Part shown: piece by piece, positions 44,309 through 55,800 of the stretch
Numbering within the stretch: position 1 is the first letter of the stretch
How the letters are laid out: every line of letters begins with the position of its first letter
Origin: Pseudopyrenochaeta lycopersici
Lineage: Eukaryota > Ascomycota > Dothideomycetes > Pleosporales > Pseudopyrenochaetaceae
Assembly: GCA_003313425.1 (NCBI GenBank)
Contig: NHZP01000048.1
Location: 62,001-126,000 of the forward strand
Direction of reading: 5' to 3'
Length of the DNA stretch: 64,000 bases
Program-made: the position numbers and the translations under genes
The notes under the pieces: model-generated
Told to the model about the DNA's origin: nothing
Database searches by the model: none
What the model saw: the letters and a program-made list of their open reading frames with translations, nothing else

Positions 44309-46799
44309 TTAAGCTACGTCAACCACGAGTGAAAATCTCTCTCCACCAATAACAGTGAAAGTGCCATTTCCACCTTTTACCGCTTCCCCATTTAATCGCC
44401 AGGTGAAGTTGCCATTGGTGGTAGGTAGCGACACGATACCGTTGGTTTGGGCAGGACTGACGACACTCAGGCTTGTAATTATATCATCCGTCGCATTCCA
44501 TGCGACAGCAATCTCACCGCCAGGTACTGGGACACTCCCAGCTGCCCAAGTTAGTCCTAACATGACGGGTGAAATCTGCCATTCGCGGAAACCAGGCTTT
44601 ATAGCCCGCACACCTAAGACATATGTGCTCAGTTCGCCTGTTGGCCCGGCTCCCCATGCATGACACAAACTTGTAATTGCTCCTAGCCCTGGCCCGCCGT
44701 TTGCGTCTAAGGTCTCCCAGAAGCAACCTGTGTAGTTCGCGCGAGCAGGATCAGCCATTGGGTACCAAAGACTTTCGAGCAATTCCTTAGCTACGACTGC
44801 GTTTCCGATAGACAAAGCCGCTCGCAGATGATAAGCCGATGCGTAAGGGCTTATGAATCTTCTGAAACCAGCAGCAACCGTCGTGTTGGAGAACGCCAAA
44901 GGACCGCTTGGACTGGACAACTGGGCCATCGTGTTCAAGACTTGCGACGACGTGTGATTCGAGTCCGTCACTCCAGCGAGAATGGCGAGAGCATTACTGT
45001 CCTGTCCAAATCCATGTGTAATAGATTCAGAGAGATAGTAGGCTCCAAGCTCGCTGCTCCAGAGATATTTGTTGATGTCAGACCGGAGCGCATCCAACCG
45101 GGAGGAATATGGTTCCGTGTCGACGCCTGCATCGCCCAACAAAGTGAGAGAAGACTGCAGTGCGTAGGCATAGATCATATTGAATTTCGCAACAACGCCA
45201 TCCTGTGCAGGATCATAATAATTCCAGTCGCCGCCAAAAGCAATGTTGGAAATATTAAGTAGCCCGTTGCTAGGAAGAACCTGAGACTCGGCCCAATCAA
45301 GCATACGAACAATCTTTGGTGCCCATTCCTCCGCGATGGTCATCTCTCCAGTATACTGATAGAAGTTGGCAACTGCTGTCACCAGATTGAATGAATACCC
45401 TATGAGGCCGGTGATATTGGCGTCGATAGGCTCGGAAAGAGGCTCCTGCTGGATTTTGGCGGTTGGACTGAAGAAACCGGGTGTCAACTGAAACGAGCCG
45501 ACCAGATCCAGGGTACCCTGAATGTACTCCACGCCATAGGTGCTAACCATGGTAGAACCAACAGCAACATCAAGATCTCCAGCATAAGCTATTCGATCGC
45601 GTTTGGAACCGTCTACAGTAGTATCCAGAGGATTGGTCTCCATCAAAAAATCCGCAAGAAAAGACTTCTCAGTGAGCTGAGCCGAATATATCAAGTCACC
45701 TGCAGGACTTGTTGCGCTCAGATTTCGGAAGAGGGCAGATTGACCGAGGGCGGCGCCAAGCCCGAAAGAGCCGTAAAGTGAGTAGGTCTGCGAAAATTGC
45801 ATGACCATTACTTCGTCGATATAGACCGAAATCCCGGTAAGGGCAACGGAAACCTTCACATAGTGCCAATGGGTAACAGTTATGTTACTAGGCAGAATGG
45901 CAAATGCAAGGAAGTTGGCAGCAGTCTCGGTAGTTCCAGTGTTGGCGCTGATCGATCCATTTGCAATGTTGCACCAGATGTAAATACCGTCATTCAAAGT
46001 ACTTGAAAGAACAGACAACGAGAAACCGTTGCCGATGGGTTTGACCTCGAAATCAACGTCATACTCCATCAGGGTGGAAGCAGTAACACCGAAGAGAACT
46101 TGCGGTGCTTGACTCTCTACCAAAGATCCTTCAGAGGAAACTTGCCAAAAGTCTGGAATAGTGAACGCAGGAATTTCATTCAATTGGATTGTTCTCGCTC
46201 CCGTTCTCCAGATACGGGTGTATCGATCATCGGAGCATTCAAAGGAGCCGGGTAGCGAATCGACGGAAGTAGTGGACGTTGTGGGTTTCACACCAACATT
46301 AGCCAACACTAGTTCGCCCGGGGTTGAGAGAGATATCTTCTGATAGCGGAAGCCTCCTTGAATAAGTCTATTTGTATGGGTGGAGGGCTTGGTGATGTTA
46401 TAGTAATTCGACCGATAAGTTTCCATGGCTGCAGCCAATCCAACTCGGCCATCGCTTTACAGACATCAGCTGTATTCAAACATATAACGAGTGTGTTGCT
46501 CTTACAGTTAAAGAACTTTGAAGGACTTCAAGAGTCTCACTGTAAGTGATTTCCAATCCAGAGGTATCGCCCTTGGCGGACACGACTTGGAATGTTGGGA
46601 ATCCTTCTACGTCAGCGCCATAATCAAGGACCACCACGCCAGACGTAGATGAGTTGCCTATTAGCGTTATAGTATCTTTGGATGCGAATATAACAGTTGT
46701 GTTTCGAGATATTTCGTTTCCGTACGAAGGCTTCAAAAACGCCAGCAAAGTGAGGGTAAGAGCGATTGCGAAAGACCACATCATAGGAAAATGTCGCAC
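44309..46799 (-). CDS. Secreted alpha-L-rhamnosidase (GH78)
   Basis: A main exon (about 46463-44309, 709 or more codons) and an upstream exon from ATG 46799 (signal peptide residues 1-27) would give about 810 aa. Family landmarks are TYSETLEVL, AMETYRSNYYNI, FGGDWNYYDPAQDGVVAKFN, TGCFWETLDANGGPG and SLCHAWGAGPTGELSTYVLGV, then an Ig-like C-terminal domain. Catalytic acids of this inverting family lie in the (alpha/alpha)6 barrel. It removes terminal rhamnose from plant polysaccharides or flavonoid glycosides outside the cell. The junction is unresolved: exon 1 ends in phase 0 at its best donor (near 46508), but the acceptor before SDGRVGLAAAM needs phase 2. A micro-exon, odd intron or frameshift is possible. 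Confidence 0.85.
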
Positions 46800-47800
46800 C
46801 TCGATGTGATGGGTGGAGTCTTAGTCGTTGCGATGTACAAAATAATATACCAGTCAGAAGAAATGTTGTGTTCGGCAAAAGGTTGGGATGGAAGTTCCCT
46901 TTATACTGATTTGACATAAACTATTGATTTCTGTACATTCAAATTGCGAGATTGGAGGACTGCATGGCGCGCCATACATCGGGCCGGGAATACAGTGAAA
47001 ACCGTGGGTCGACAAATTACGTTGCGTAGGCAGGATAAGGGGAAGCTGATGTGCTGCACTCGCGTTGACATCTATATGCTTGATTATCGGGTTAGTGGCG
47101 TTTGGATATTTCGTGCAGCCCGGAGTTCTTGGGCCAATAGGGTGGTGTGTGCTTCGCTTAGTTCTAAGTCTATACGAGATACGCGAGTGATCTTTGAAGG
47201 ATCTCGTTTCTATTGAGCTTAGCTTAGACCGAGATACGCACGAACCCCAAGACCCGGAAAAAAAAAGGTTCATAAGTACCTGCAAAGACGTATGTCGTGC
47301 ATATCTGTATGCGCGTCGGAGACATGCATACGGTAAAGCATACTAGGATCTCACAGTTGCATGGATTGAGTAAGCATTTTGACCGAGGAGAAACACTTAT
47401 GGTCTCGCAAGATATGCCGTAAGTGGGAAAGACGGCATGTCAGAACAATTTCAACTTTGGTCAAGATTTATGTTAAGTATTTGCAGTTCACTACGAAGCC
47501 GGTACTTGGTTCGGAAGGTTTTAGTTCGTCAAAAAGATCACTTCAATTCGTAAGACTCGTCGCTCTACAATGCGGAACATGCCTGCCAGAGGAGTAAGAC
47601 AACCCGGCTCGGAGGTCCCTGGGCCCACCAGTTACGCATTTTTGAGTTCATACCTACGAATTCGTATACTTTAGTTGCTCTGCATTCGACCGTCGTTTCT
47701 GTCTGCCGCCATTGTCGCAGAGGCTTTAAAAAATAGGCTATTTCTTCGACGGATGGGCCCTTGGTCTAAGGGAACATGAATCAGACTCCAGCAAACTCAT
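46800..47800. other. Intergenic region upstream of the rhamnosidase gene
   Basis: One kilobase with promoter DNA for the rhamnosidase. Frames on both strands are short or lack family resemblance. Confidence 0.4.
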
Positions 47801-48984
47801 TCATAATTCAAATTACAAAGACGATGCGGAGGCGCCACAATATATCCTCCCGACCTAAGGCATCGCAAAGGTAGAAAGGATCATGAAGCAGAGCTGTACA
47901 CAAAAAAGAAGGTCAGAACATTTGTTTGCAAGGGGAAGGACAGGATCCCAGGGATATACAAACCGAGATTACCATTGAAGCATAGCTTAGGGTTTCTAGG
48001 AATAATGTATGGTGGCCTGGCTTGGCAGGAAGAGTAGCGAAATAGACGACTCATGCTCAAGAGACTATCTGGGAGGTCGCACTGATGGGAGTCTGTCAGA
48101 GGTCGCTCGTCAATCCAACGGACGTCAGAATGGGGGAAACAGAGTAAGACAAGAATGAGTTTCCAAACACCTGCAAACAGATGGCAGCCTACATGACGGT
48201 TGTAAGCCGCTTGCGGTTGCCAGGAGTCTTGCACAATTCCAAAAAGCTGCTGTGAAGTGATTGGCCTACTTCGGTCTCTATTGTTAGTTCCAATAAGATC
48301 TCCTGGTATTCAACAGGACTAAAAGGTCAGTATCATAGCCTTCTCTGTGGTATTTAAATACCATATAGAAAGCTTCGTTGCGTAGGCCCTTACTTACGAG
48401 CTATCGCAGAGATTCGGGAAAAAGCCAACCCAACGTGAGCTGAATGAGCGAGGGACGGACCCTGAAGTGCCGAGAGAATTCTCAATGAAGAGGTGTCGTT
48501 GATGCGGAAGGTAACAAATGTGCATCAGGCAACAGCAATGGAGCCGACAGAATAGAATGTTATGAACAGGGCTGTTGCGGTACTGCGCTAGGCTGGGTAG
48601 GCAATCTTGGTGATATATGGGGCCCTGATGCCAGAGACCATGACGCTTGTAGCACCTACAATAACCTGAGAGATAATGAACGACGTTCATGGCACCAGCT
48701 TGGCGAGCAGATACTATATACGTAGTGGCGGCTTCCGAGGTTGTTCCCCAGCGCCGCCCGAAGCGATCAGCAGCAGGAGAAATGAAAAAGATACCAAGGG
48801 CGCCTCCAAAAGAATACACCGCATCAAAAATGCCGAGCGTAGCGCCTTTGGGTGTGCCAAAGTAGGTCCTACAGCGAGTGACAGATGCAGAGCGTTCATC
48901 ATATATATTGCTGCTAGTGATCGAACACAGTACCGATTCAATAGAGAGAAATGCTGAGTTGTCTGTAGCTGTTGGATGGAGCAT
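47800..48984 (-). pseudogene. Broken MFS sugar transporter (HXT/lactose-permease type)
   Basis: The minus strand starts with YFGTPKGATLGIFDAVYSFGGALG and the MFS motif A (ADRFGRRWG). After a frame change near 48660 it reads IRAPYITKIAYPA, then a TAG at 48588-48590 where relatives have Gln, then RSTATALFITFYSVGSIAVA and a TGA where Trp is expected, and later LCKTPGNRKRLTTVM with another stop. These are sugar-porter landmarks in the right order (APPYITEIAYPxQRSTATALYN... and the sixth-loop GNRHRL). Several frame changes and stops make it non-functional. Confidence 0.75.
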
Positions 48985-50666
48985 GACTCGTTGTTAGGCC
49001 CATGTGTGCTTAGAATGCATCGTGAAGCTATATTATGGCTTATTGTGCGATCGTCGCCAGTGGCAGACTACATGAGGAGTAACGAGCTCCTAGTAACCAT
49101 TGCATAATGCAACTGCTTTTAGAAAGAGCTGTCTTCATAGCAATTGTGTATAAAATTCATCAACGTTCGAATGCTGGTTTTCCATAATGGCTCTGCATCA
49201 ATATTACAATGTGACATTGAGTGCAGCCACCACGGCAAATGATTAGTTCACTTGACTGATACTAAAAGTTTTAGATGCAAACCAGATGCCTTCGCCTCGT
49301 TATTGAGCAGAACCAAAGCGGAATACCCCGAAATGGAAAGGCATCAGTATCTCTTCAGTCTTCCCCCGATCACAGTATTCCAAAACTTGGAGGCACGGTG
49401 AGCCATAAAGCTGGTAGACATCGCGCGGGCCAAACATTTATTTGCTATACTCCTAGCGATGTTCCTTTGTTGTAGGGGTGGGATCAATATTGGATTGTTC
49501 TCATAACTTTCCAAGTATGCCAGGTTGATGATACTTCCGCCATGTTACTGTAAGACCGCTTGAAACGAACCCATAACAACACTGTCACGTGATGGGCGAC
49601 CTCAAGATTCATCTGGTGCGGTGTACCTGCCAGCAGGAATATCGTGGAGGACGATAGTATGAAACTAGTGCTCGCATCCAGGGTTGCAGAGTCTAGGCTT
49701 CAGTGCACTAGCACTATAAACCCAGCTTTCAGGTGTCAAGCTACTATGTTGGTTATGCAACGCGCAAAATTGGACCTTTTTCATTCTTGGCCGGTGTATC
49801 ACGCGTGAACAAAGATCCTATGGTGCAGCCACGCCGGTCGAACTTACATATTCCAACAACCAGGCGGGGCTGAATACAAAGACTTGTTTACTGTCGAAGT
49901 CGAGTACTCGACATCATGAAGCAAATCTTCTTCGGGGTCGTTAATCCGTAGCTTGACAAATCGCCCGATTACCGTCTCCCCCAATGTACTGCTTCAAATG
50001 TCCTGGCCATATGCTATGTTCGCTTCTGCGGCGTGGATCCACAAGCCGCCGGACGGCAAACCGTGCAAGCTTGGTCTATAATTTGTCGGATAGAAATTTC
50101 GTAGCACCTAATCTTTAATGTGATTGCGACCAATTCGCAGAAAAACTCGAATGTCTATTGTGTCGTAGAACCAGCGGCCACGTGGTGCACCTTCCGCGAC
50201 CCTGCTCCTAAAGCCACCGTGGATACACCGCCACCAGCGAGAGCTAGCAATCCACCACCACATCCGTGTATTTGTATGACTAAGTATACCCGAAATGAGC
50301 AGTAAATTGCAGAAATTCCCAATTTGGGTTGCAGGTCAGGGTGGCGATACGATCTGGTCACGCTAAACCCTGGCCCGTCTCGCCCCCAGCTCTTGGCATC
50401 TTACTTTTTAATTTATGTCTTACTCTTAGTAATCGCATGCCCGTATTCCTCACTTGAACATCAATTACACGAGCTATCATTCTAGGAAGTTGAATGGAGA
50501 AGGCAATATCGACCACGATGTATAAGAGAGAGAGTTTTACAAGACTATGGACAGCAACGACGATTACAATATCTTCGAAGCTCGCATCTTATACGAACAC
50601 AACCATACTGCACCTCGGTCTCAGTGTCCAACATTCTTCAATCGCTGCTTCCACCCATTTCGCGAT
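48985..50666. other. Intergenic region, nothing recognised
   Basis: 1.7 kb between the transporter relic and the NLP-family gene; the latter's promoter is at the right end. No gene, RNA or repeat was recognised. Confidence 0.4.
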
Positions 50667-51470
50667 ATGTTGCTCAATTTATCTCTTCCCACGGTCGTTG
50701 TTACCCTGCTTGGTATCTCGATAGCCGCACCCTCGGATCCTCCACTCGCGGACTCGCAAAGCTCTATCGTCAAGCGCCAACGGCTCGAGGCTCTCCCACA
50801 GCGTGCTGGTCCCGAGCATATCAACTGGCAACCCTCTCTCGACTTCGACAGGGACAGCTGCTACCACGTACCCGTCATTGATGCCGCTGGGACAGTCAAC
50901 CAAGGCCAAGACCCTGTTGGTTCGCATTGCCGCCAGGGCTGGATGTTAAGCAATACGAACGTCTACGTGCGCGGGCACTGCCAGACGAAGAATAATGTGA
51001 AATGGTGCATCCAAATCTATGACTATTACTTTGAGGCCGACCTTCCAAGCCACAAGCATGATATTGAGCACATTGCCGTGGTGTTCAAAAACGATAACTT
51101 CGAGCGGATTAGTCTGTCATGCCACAGCAAGTGGGACTCTCGCGGATACAATGATGTGAGGTGGCACGACGGCGGGTCACACGCCAAGATTGTCTACCAC
51201 AAGGATGGAGCGAGCACGCATTGCTTCCGATACGCCAAGTCGAGCGACGAACCACCGGAGAATCACGCTGGCCACTGGTTCCGAGGTGCGTTGGTAGATT
51301 GGTTCCAAGGGCTCAATAATAATCAGCGGAGTATCTTGAACAAACACTCGTTCGGAGCTGCAGGCTTTGCCATCAAGGATTCAGCGTGGTGGTGTGCCAT
51401 CACTGCGGTTGTTCCCGAGTTACGCAATTCCGGTGACTGCGCGAAGTGTAAATATGCGGGCGGGTGTTAG
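50667..51470 (+). CDS. Secreted NPP1/NLP-family (necrosis- and ethylene-inducing-like) protein
   Basis: A single exon. I choose ATG 50667 (267 aa), because it begins directly with a signal peptide (about residues 1-21). The frame is open 40 codons further upstream, but that part is not secretory. A dibasic KR site at residues 36-37 suggests a propeptide. The NPP1 core follows: a CIQIYDYYFEAD strand and the heptapeptide position, which reads HKHDIEH in place of the family's GHRHDWE. His, Asp and Glu that bind the divalent cation are kept, while Gly and Trp are changed. Six or more Cys in the mature part suggest disulfides. Many such divergent members are not cytotoxic; activity here is unknown. 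Confidence 0.85.
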   Translation: MLLNLSLPTVVVTLLGISIAAPSDPPLADSQSSIVKRQRLEALPQRAGPEHINWQPSLDFDRDSCYHVPVIDAAGTVNQGQDPVGSHCRQGWMLSNTNVYVRGHCQTKNNVKWCIQIYDYYFEADLPSHKHDIEHIAVVFKNDNFERISLSCHSKWDSRGYNDVRWHDGGSHAKIVYHKDGASTHCFRYAKSSDEPPENHAGHWFRGALVDWFQGLNNNQRSILNKHSFGAAGFAIKDSAWWCAITAVVPELRNSGDCAKCKYAGGC

Positions 51471-52871
51471 GGTGGATGTGCTTGATCAGTTTGATGTTTA
51501 GAAAGGAGAGATATGGGGATTTCGGTTTTGGTCTTAGGACATTGTGGGAGACAGTCGGTCATCTAAGTCAATAATCATATGTGAATACCACTAGTATATT
51601 GATGTGAAAGGCTTAGGTACCTACTTTGGCCAACTCTAAGGTAGTGAACAGCTATGATATATAGATTTCGGTTTCCGCATGCACTCTAGTCTCTTTGAAA
51701 ACTCCTATGTTGCACACCCGTGGCGGTAATTCGATAGAAACCAATTAATTCCTTGTCAGACAGCCAGTTCATACGAGCTTGGACATTGTTTCACAACGAA
51801 GCTGTGCATCATCCTAGCCCAAGTTTTCTCAAACTTGGCCTCTTTGCTGACCACATTGGAACTTAGCTTGAGGGAGAATTAGGCATTAGCATCACCTGAC
51901 TCTCTAGGGGTTGGCTCCAAAGTCATAGCAAAATAAAGGCGAGCGTTCTCTGATTCCTCGAGGCCTTTAGTCTCGTAAACCAGATCGTAAAGCCATACAG
52001 TGTAACATGAACCTCGATGAGACAAATTCCTCGACAGATATAGGTTGTCCATCCATGTTTTCCATCACCAAAGGCGTAGGGCAATCTACCTCAATGCTGG
52101 AACTTTTTGCATCTTATCACTACTCCCATTATTCCATTAAGTCAAGAGCAACAAGCATTGCGTGAATGCTGTTGCTCCGTGATAGGTTCCTTGGCCAGTG
52201 GGTGCTTTTACTCCATGAGAAATGGCCGCCACCGCGGCTCGTTGGCGCCTTTCATCTCCTCCAATTGTATTGTCGGAGGCAGGTCGAGCAGAGACCGTTT
52301 CAGACGATATGTGTTCTCCTCCAGAAACATACATTCATCTTCATAAAGCGTATCTGAATGTAACGGGGTGGATTACAAACAGGCATGCGATATAATGCCT
52401 CCGCTTTGTGGAAGCCCGATTTAGGTATGGAAAGATCCATTAAAGGTGGCCGTGGATCGATGTCCGAGCGGTGCATAGAGCATTATGGTGTGCCTCTCCC
52501 ATGAGTTGGCCAGCTCAAGCAGCTTACCTAGAATCTCTTTTTCGCTCCGCTATTCAAAACTTTATTAAGATTTGTTGCGTTGCATGTTACAGTAAGCTTT
52601 GTGAAATTTATTCTCATGTACTTCATTAAGGTCTTTAGAATTGGGCTTAGATTCAGTCTGTGCAGTTTTCAACAGCTATCACCTCACAGATGGCTTTTTT
52701 ATTGGTAGGTGGTAGGGTAACTATGTATTGAACCTAATTGATTTTATTATTGCATGATGCTCTTTAATCCCACAATTCCACCAGTTTAGTCTTCACGTAT
52801 AGTTACGCACAGAACCGTTGAAGCCGATAAATAACTCGATTTCATTAGTCATGATAAGTTAGCTCGGTTGT
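51471..52871. other. Intergenic region between convergent genes
   Basis: 1.4 kb between the 3' ends of the NLP-family gene and the RdRP-helicase gene. No supported gene or repeat lies here. Frames at 52107-52357 are short and overlap each other on both strands. Confidence 0.45.
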
Positions 52872-55800
52872 CTAAACACTTTTTGACGCCTCTGAGTCAA
52901 TCCCAACAACCTGACACCTGTCAATCAACCTTTTCCAAACTCTCTTACTCTCATCTAATTCACCATCTGCTCCTACTCCCGTCAGCGTGGACCTACTACC
53001 AATAATCACTACGCCACGCTTTGCCCTCGTCATCACAACGTTCAGCCTACGCATATCGTCTAGGAAACCAATTTGACACGAAACATTGCACCGCACAGTA
53101 ACAAACACAACAATATCTGCCTCGCGGCCTTGGAAACCGTCGATAGAGGAGACATCAATATTTGGTATGGCAGAGCTGAGAGCTTCCTTTTGGCGAGTGT
53201 AGGGTGTCAAAATAGCTATTGTTGGATTTTGAGTACTCGGAGACACCGAAGCAGTTCCAGTAACAGGACTGGTTAGAAGCTGAAGAACACGCTTGCATAG
53301 CTCAACCTGACCTTGATTAGCCTTCGATTCCCGGCCCAGATCTTCCGAGTCGTTGCAATCGATCCAAACCATGCGATTATCTTTCGGCCAAGGAAATTGC
53401 GACGTAGGTATTGAGCGTTCGTTATCTGCAGTCGCTGTCTTCAATTTGCCCTCGTAGAACTCGGTAGAGCTAAAGCTGCAAATCATACGGTGCATGCGGT
53501 ACTGTGTGTCAAGCATGACTTTGGCTATACCATCACGCTTTGGCATATTATAATGCCTTTCAAACAACGAGATGTCGTAGCCTGTGAGTACGGCGTTCTG
53601 TTGCACCGTAGCACGGAGTTGAACGTGGTCACCAACCAGGATTGCGCGCGAACACCCTTTCACCAATGGCACGAGAGTCGTGGGCTCCGTCTGTTGAGAG
53701 CCTTCATCTATAATCACCACATCGAACTTTTCGTCGCGCAGGAGACCAAGGCTTGCGCCAATACACGTGGAAAAGATTAAGCGCGCTTCCTTAATTCGCT
53801 TCTGTGCTTTACGTCGCGCGGAAAGATTATTAGAGAGATCTTTACCCAAGATGGCATCGCAAGTATAAATTCGAAGATCCGGGGATACCTTAGATAGCTG
53901 GAAGTAGTATTAGTGGCAGTGGCGGACACTTGAGATATCGCTGGCTTACCTGGGTTGACACTCTCACAGGAGTAATACCCAAACTCTTGGCCTCTTTATA
54001 GCAGACAAATCTTCTAAGCATATTGTCGACGGCATTTTGCGTTGGCGCCGTGACGAGGAACCTTGCTGTAGGCATTGTCCTGTAAAGCTGGAACAGAATA
54101 ACAACTATTGTGTGCGTTTTTCCAGTCCCAGGAGGACCCCATATCAGGGTTAGGGGATAATTCATGGCTGCTGTCAAGGCATCATTCTGGCTCGCATTAA
54201 GAGTCGGATCCTTCACTGGAGATGATTTGACTCCGGAAAATCTGCTCTGCTCAGTATCAGGTATCCCCAGAAGAGAGGCGTATATGCTGCAACAGGCTCC
54301 ACGTTCGGTGTAAAATATCCTGACAGCGTCGAATGATGTTTTACTTGTAACAAAGGAGCCGCAATGAGCAATAGCCCACGCGCATTGATCGACGTATGAA
54401 GGGGGGTGGTGCAGACACCTGAATGTGGCAATCCCCGTCTCCGCGTTCAGTGTCAGAGCGTCCATGGAGAAAGGTTTCGCAAACGGGTCATTCTGCGGGG
54501 AGCTGGTGACAGTCAGCCGAACATGGTCACCAGCTTTGAGAAACCCGCTCATCGATGAGTCTACGCGTAGAATGCTCTTTACAATTGTGTAGCCATCCAC
54601 GTAGTCTTCAATTTCAAGCTTGATCTGCTCCTGCTCATGCCTTGATCCTCTTGCTGCCTCATCGATGTGATCAAGAGCGATGCCGAACAAGGACAATGTA
54701 AACTGGCGAGTAGCTATGGGACGACCAACAATGATTCGAGGCGTCTCTGGTTCTAGGACTTCAAGAAGAAGATCCAAAGCAGCCTCGGGTGAGCGAACAG
54801 TGAGTGCGATGAGCTCTACTAACTCGGCAAAGTTTTGCAAAGTCATTCTCTTAAGTTCATGTATCAGAAGCAAGATAGGCTGCTTGATGAAGCTTTTAAG
54901 TTCGTTGCTTGCTAAAACAAGTTCCTTCGCAATGACTGGAGCTAGAGAGACCAGATCGTTCTCAATGGCTCCCTTGTAGCTGCGCCATGTTGCAGACTGT
55001 AGGAAGGTTGAGGTCAGATACGGCGCATCTGGCAAGTAATGCATCAAAGTTGATGCAACTACCTGGCCATTAAGTCTTAAAGCTGAACTTCGCTCAAGTA
55101 ACAGCAGTTGGGAGAACACATTGCGAAGCCGTGCTCTTTCGTGATGCTTCTTGAGCAGATCTAAAATCTCTAGTAGGTCAGTAGTAGACTTGGCCTGCTG
55201 AAGCGAAGAAAGATCATTATCGCGACAAACATTTCGAATAAGATCTGTACGCTCATCCCATGCGACATTCTCTAATTTTTGAACTTTGTATTCGAGTTGG
55301 AGCTTTTCGAATAGCGGAAGGACGTCCTCAGTATCAACATATTGTAGCCACTGGTCAAGAACATTCATAGAAGCAATATCTCGATTACTGATTGCATACA
55401 CCTCCTGCCACAAGTTAGTACAGCCGGATAGAATGACCTGGCATCCGACTTACAGCACCAAGGACACCTTCGCCCTGGACCTTGCCCACGTGGGTTTGTA
55501 TATCGCGGCTGATCTTGTCAAGAGCAACACTTGCTTTGCATTCAAAATTAATTTTCTTGCGCATGGTATGCTCTCTTGCCCTACGTTTGTCCCCTTGACT
55601 TTGTATCGCGCGATATAATGAGTCATCTCCTCTAGGAGCTCTTAAAAAGATCCAAGTATTGCTTCTTTGTTGTTGGTAGAGTTGGAAGACATGTTCATCG
55701 CAGTATAGTCGATAATGAACCTTTGTAGGCATGACGCGGTAATTAGCTGAGTGTAGTCCTTGGGAGTGTGGGAAGACGAAAATTCGCACATTACCGTCCA

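Noticed and set aside
52107..52357. Overlapping short frames on both strands
   Set aside because: Both strands are open by chance over about 200 bp; neither product resembles a known protein.
52441..52500. tRNA-like string (GTCCGAGCGGT)
   Set aside because: Only a D-loop-like fragment; no acceptor stem, anticodon arm or TTCGA loop at proper spacing.
53890..55413. Separate helicase gene starting near 55413
   Set aside because: The apparent start is not an ATG context, the preceding bases form a canonical branch site and acceptor, and the RdRP frame enters the intron without a stop; one fused gene fits better.
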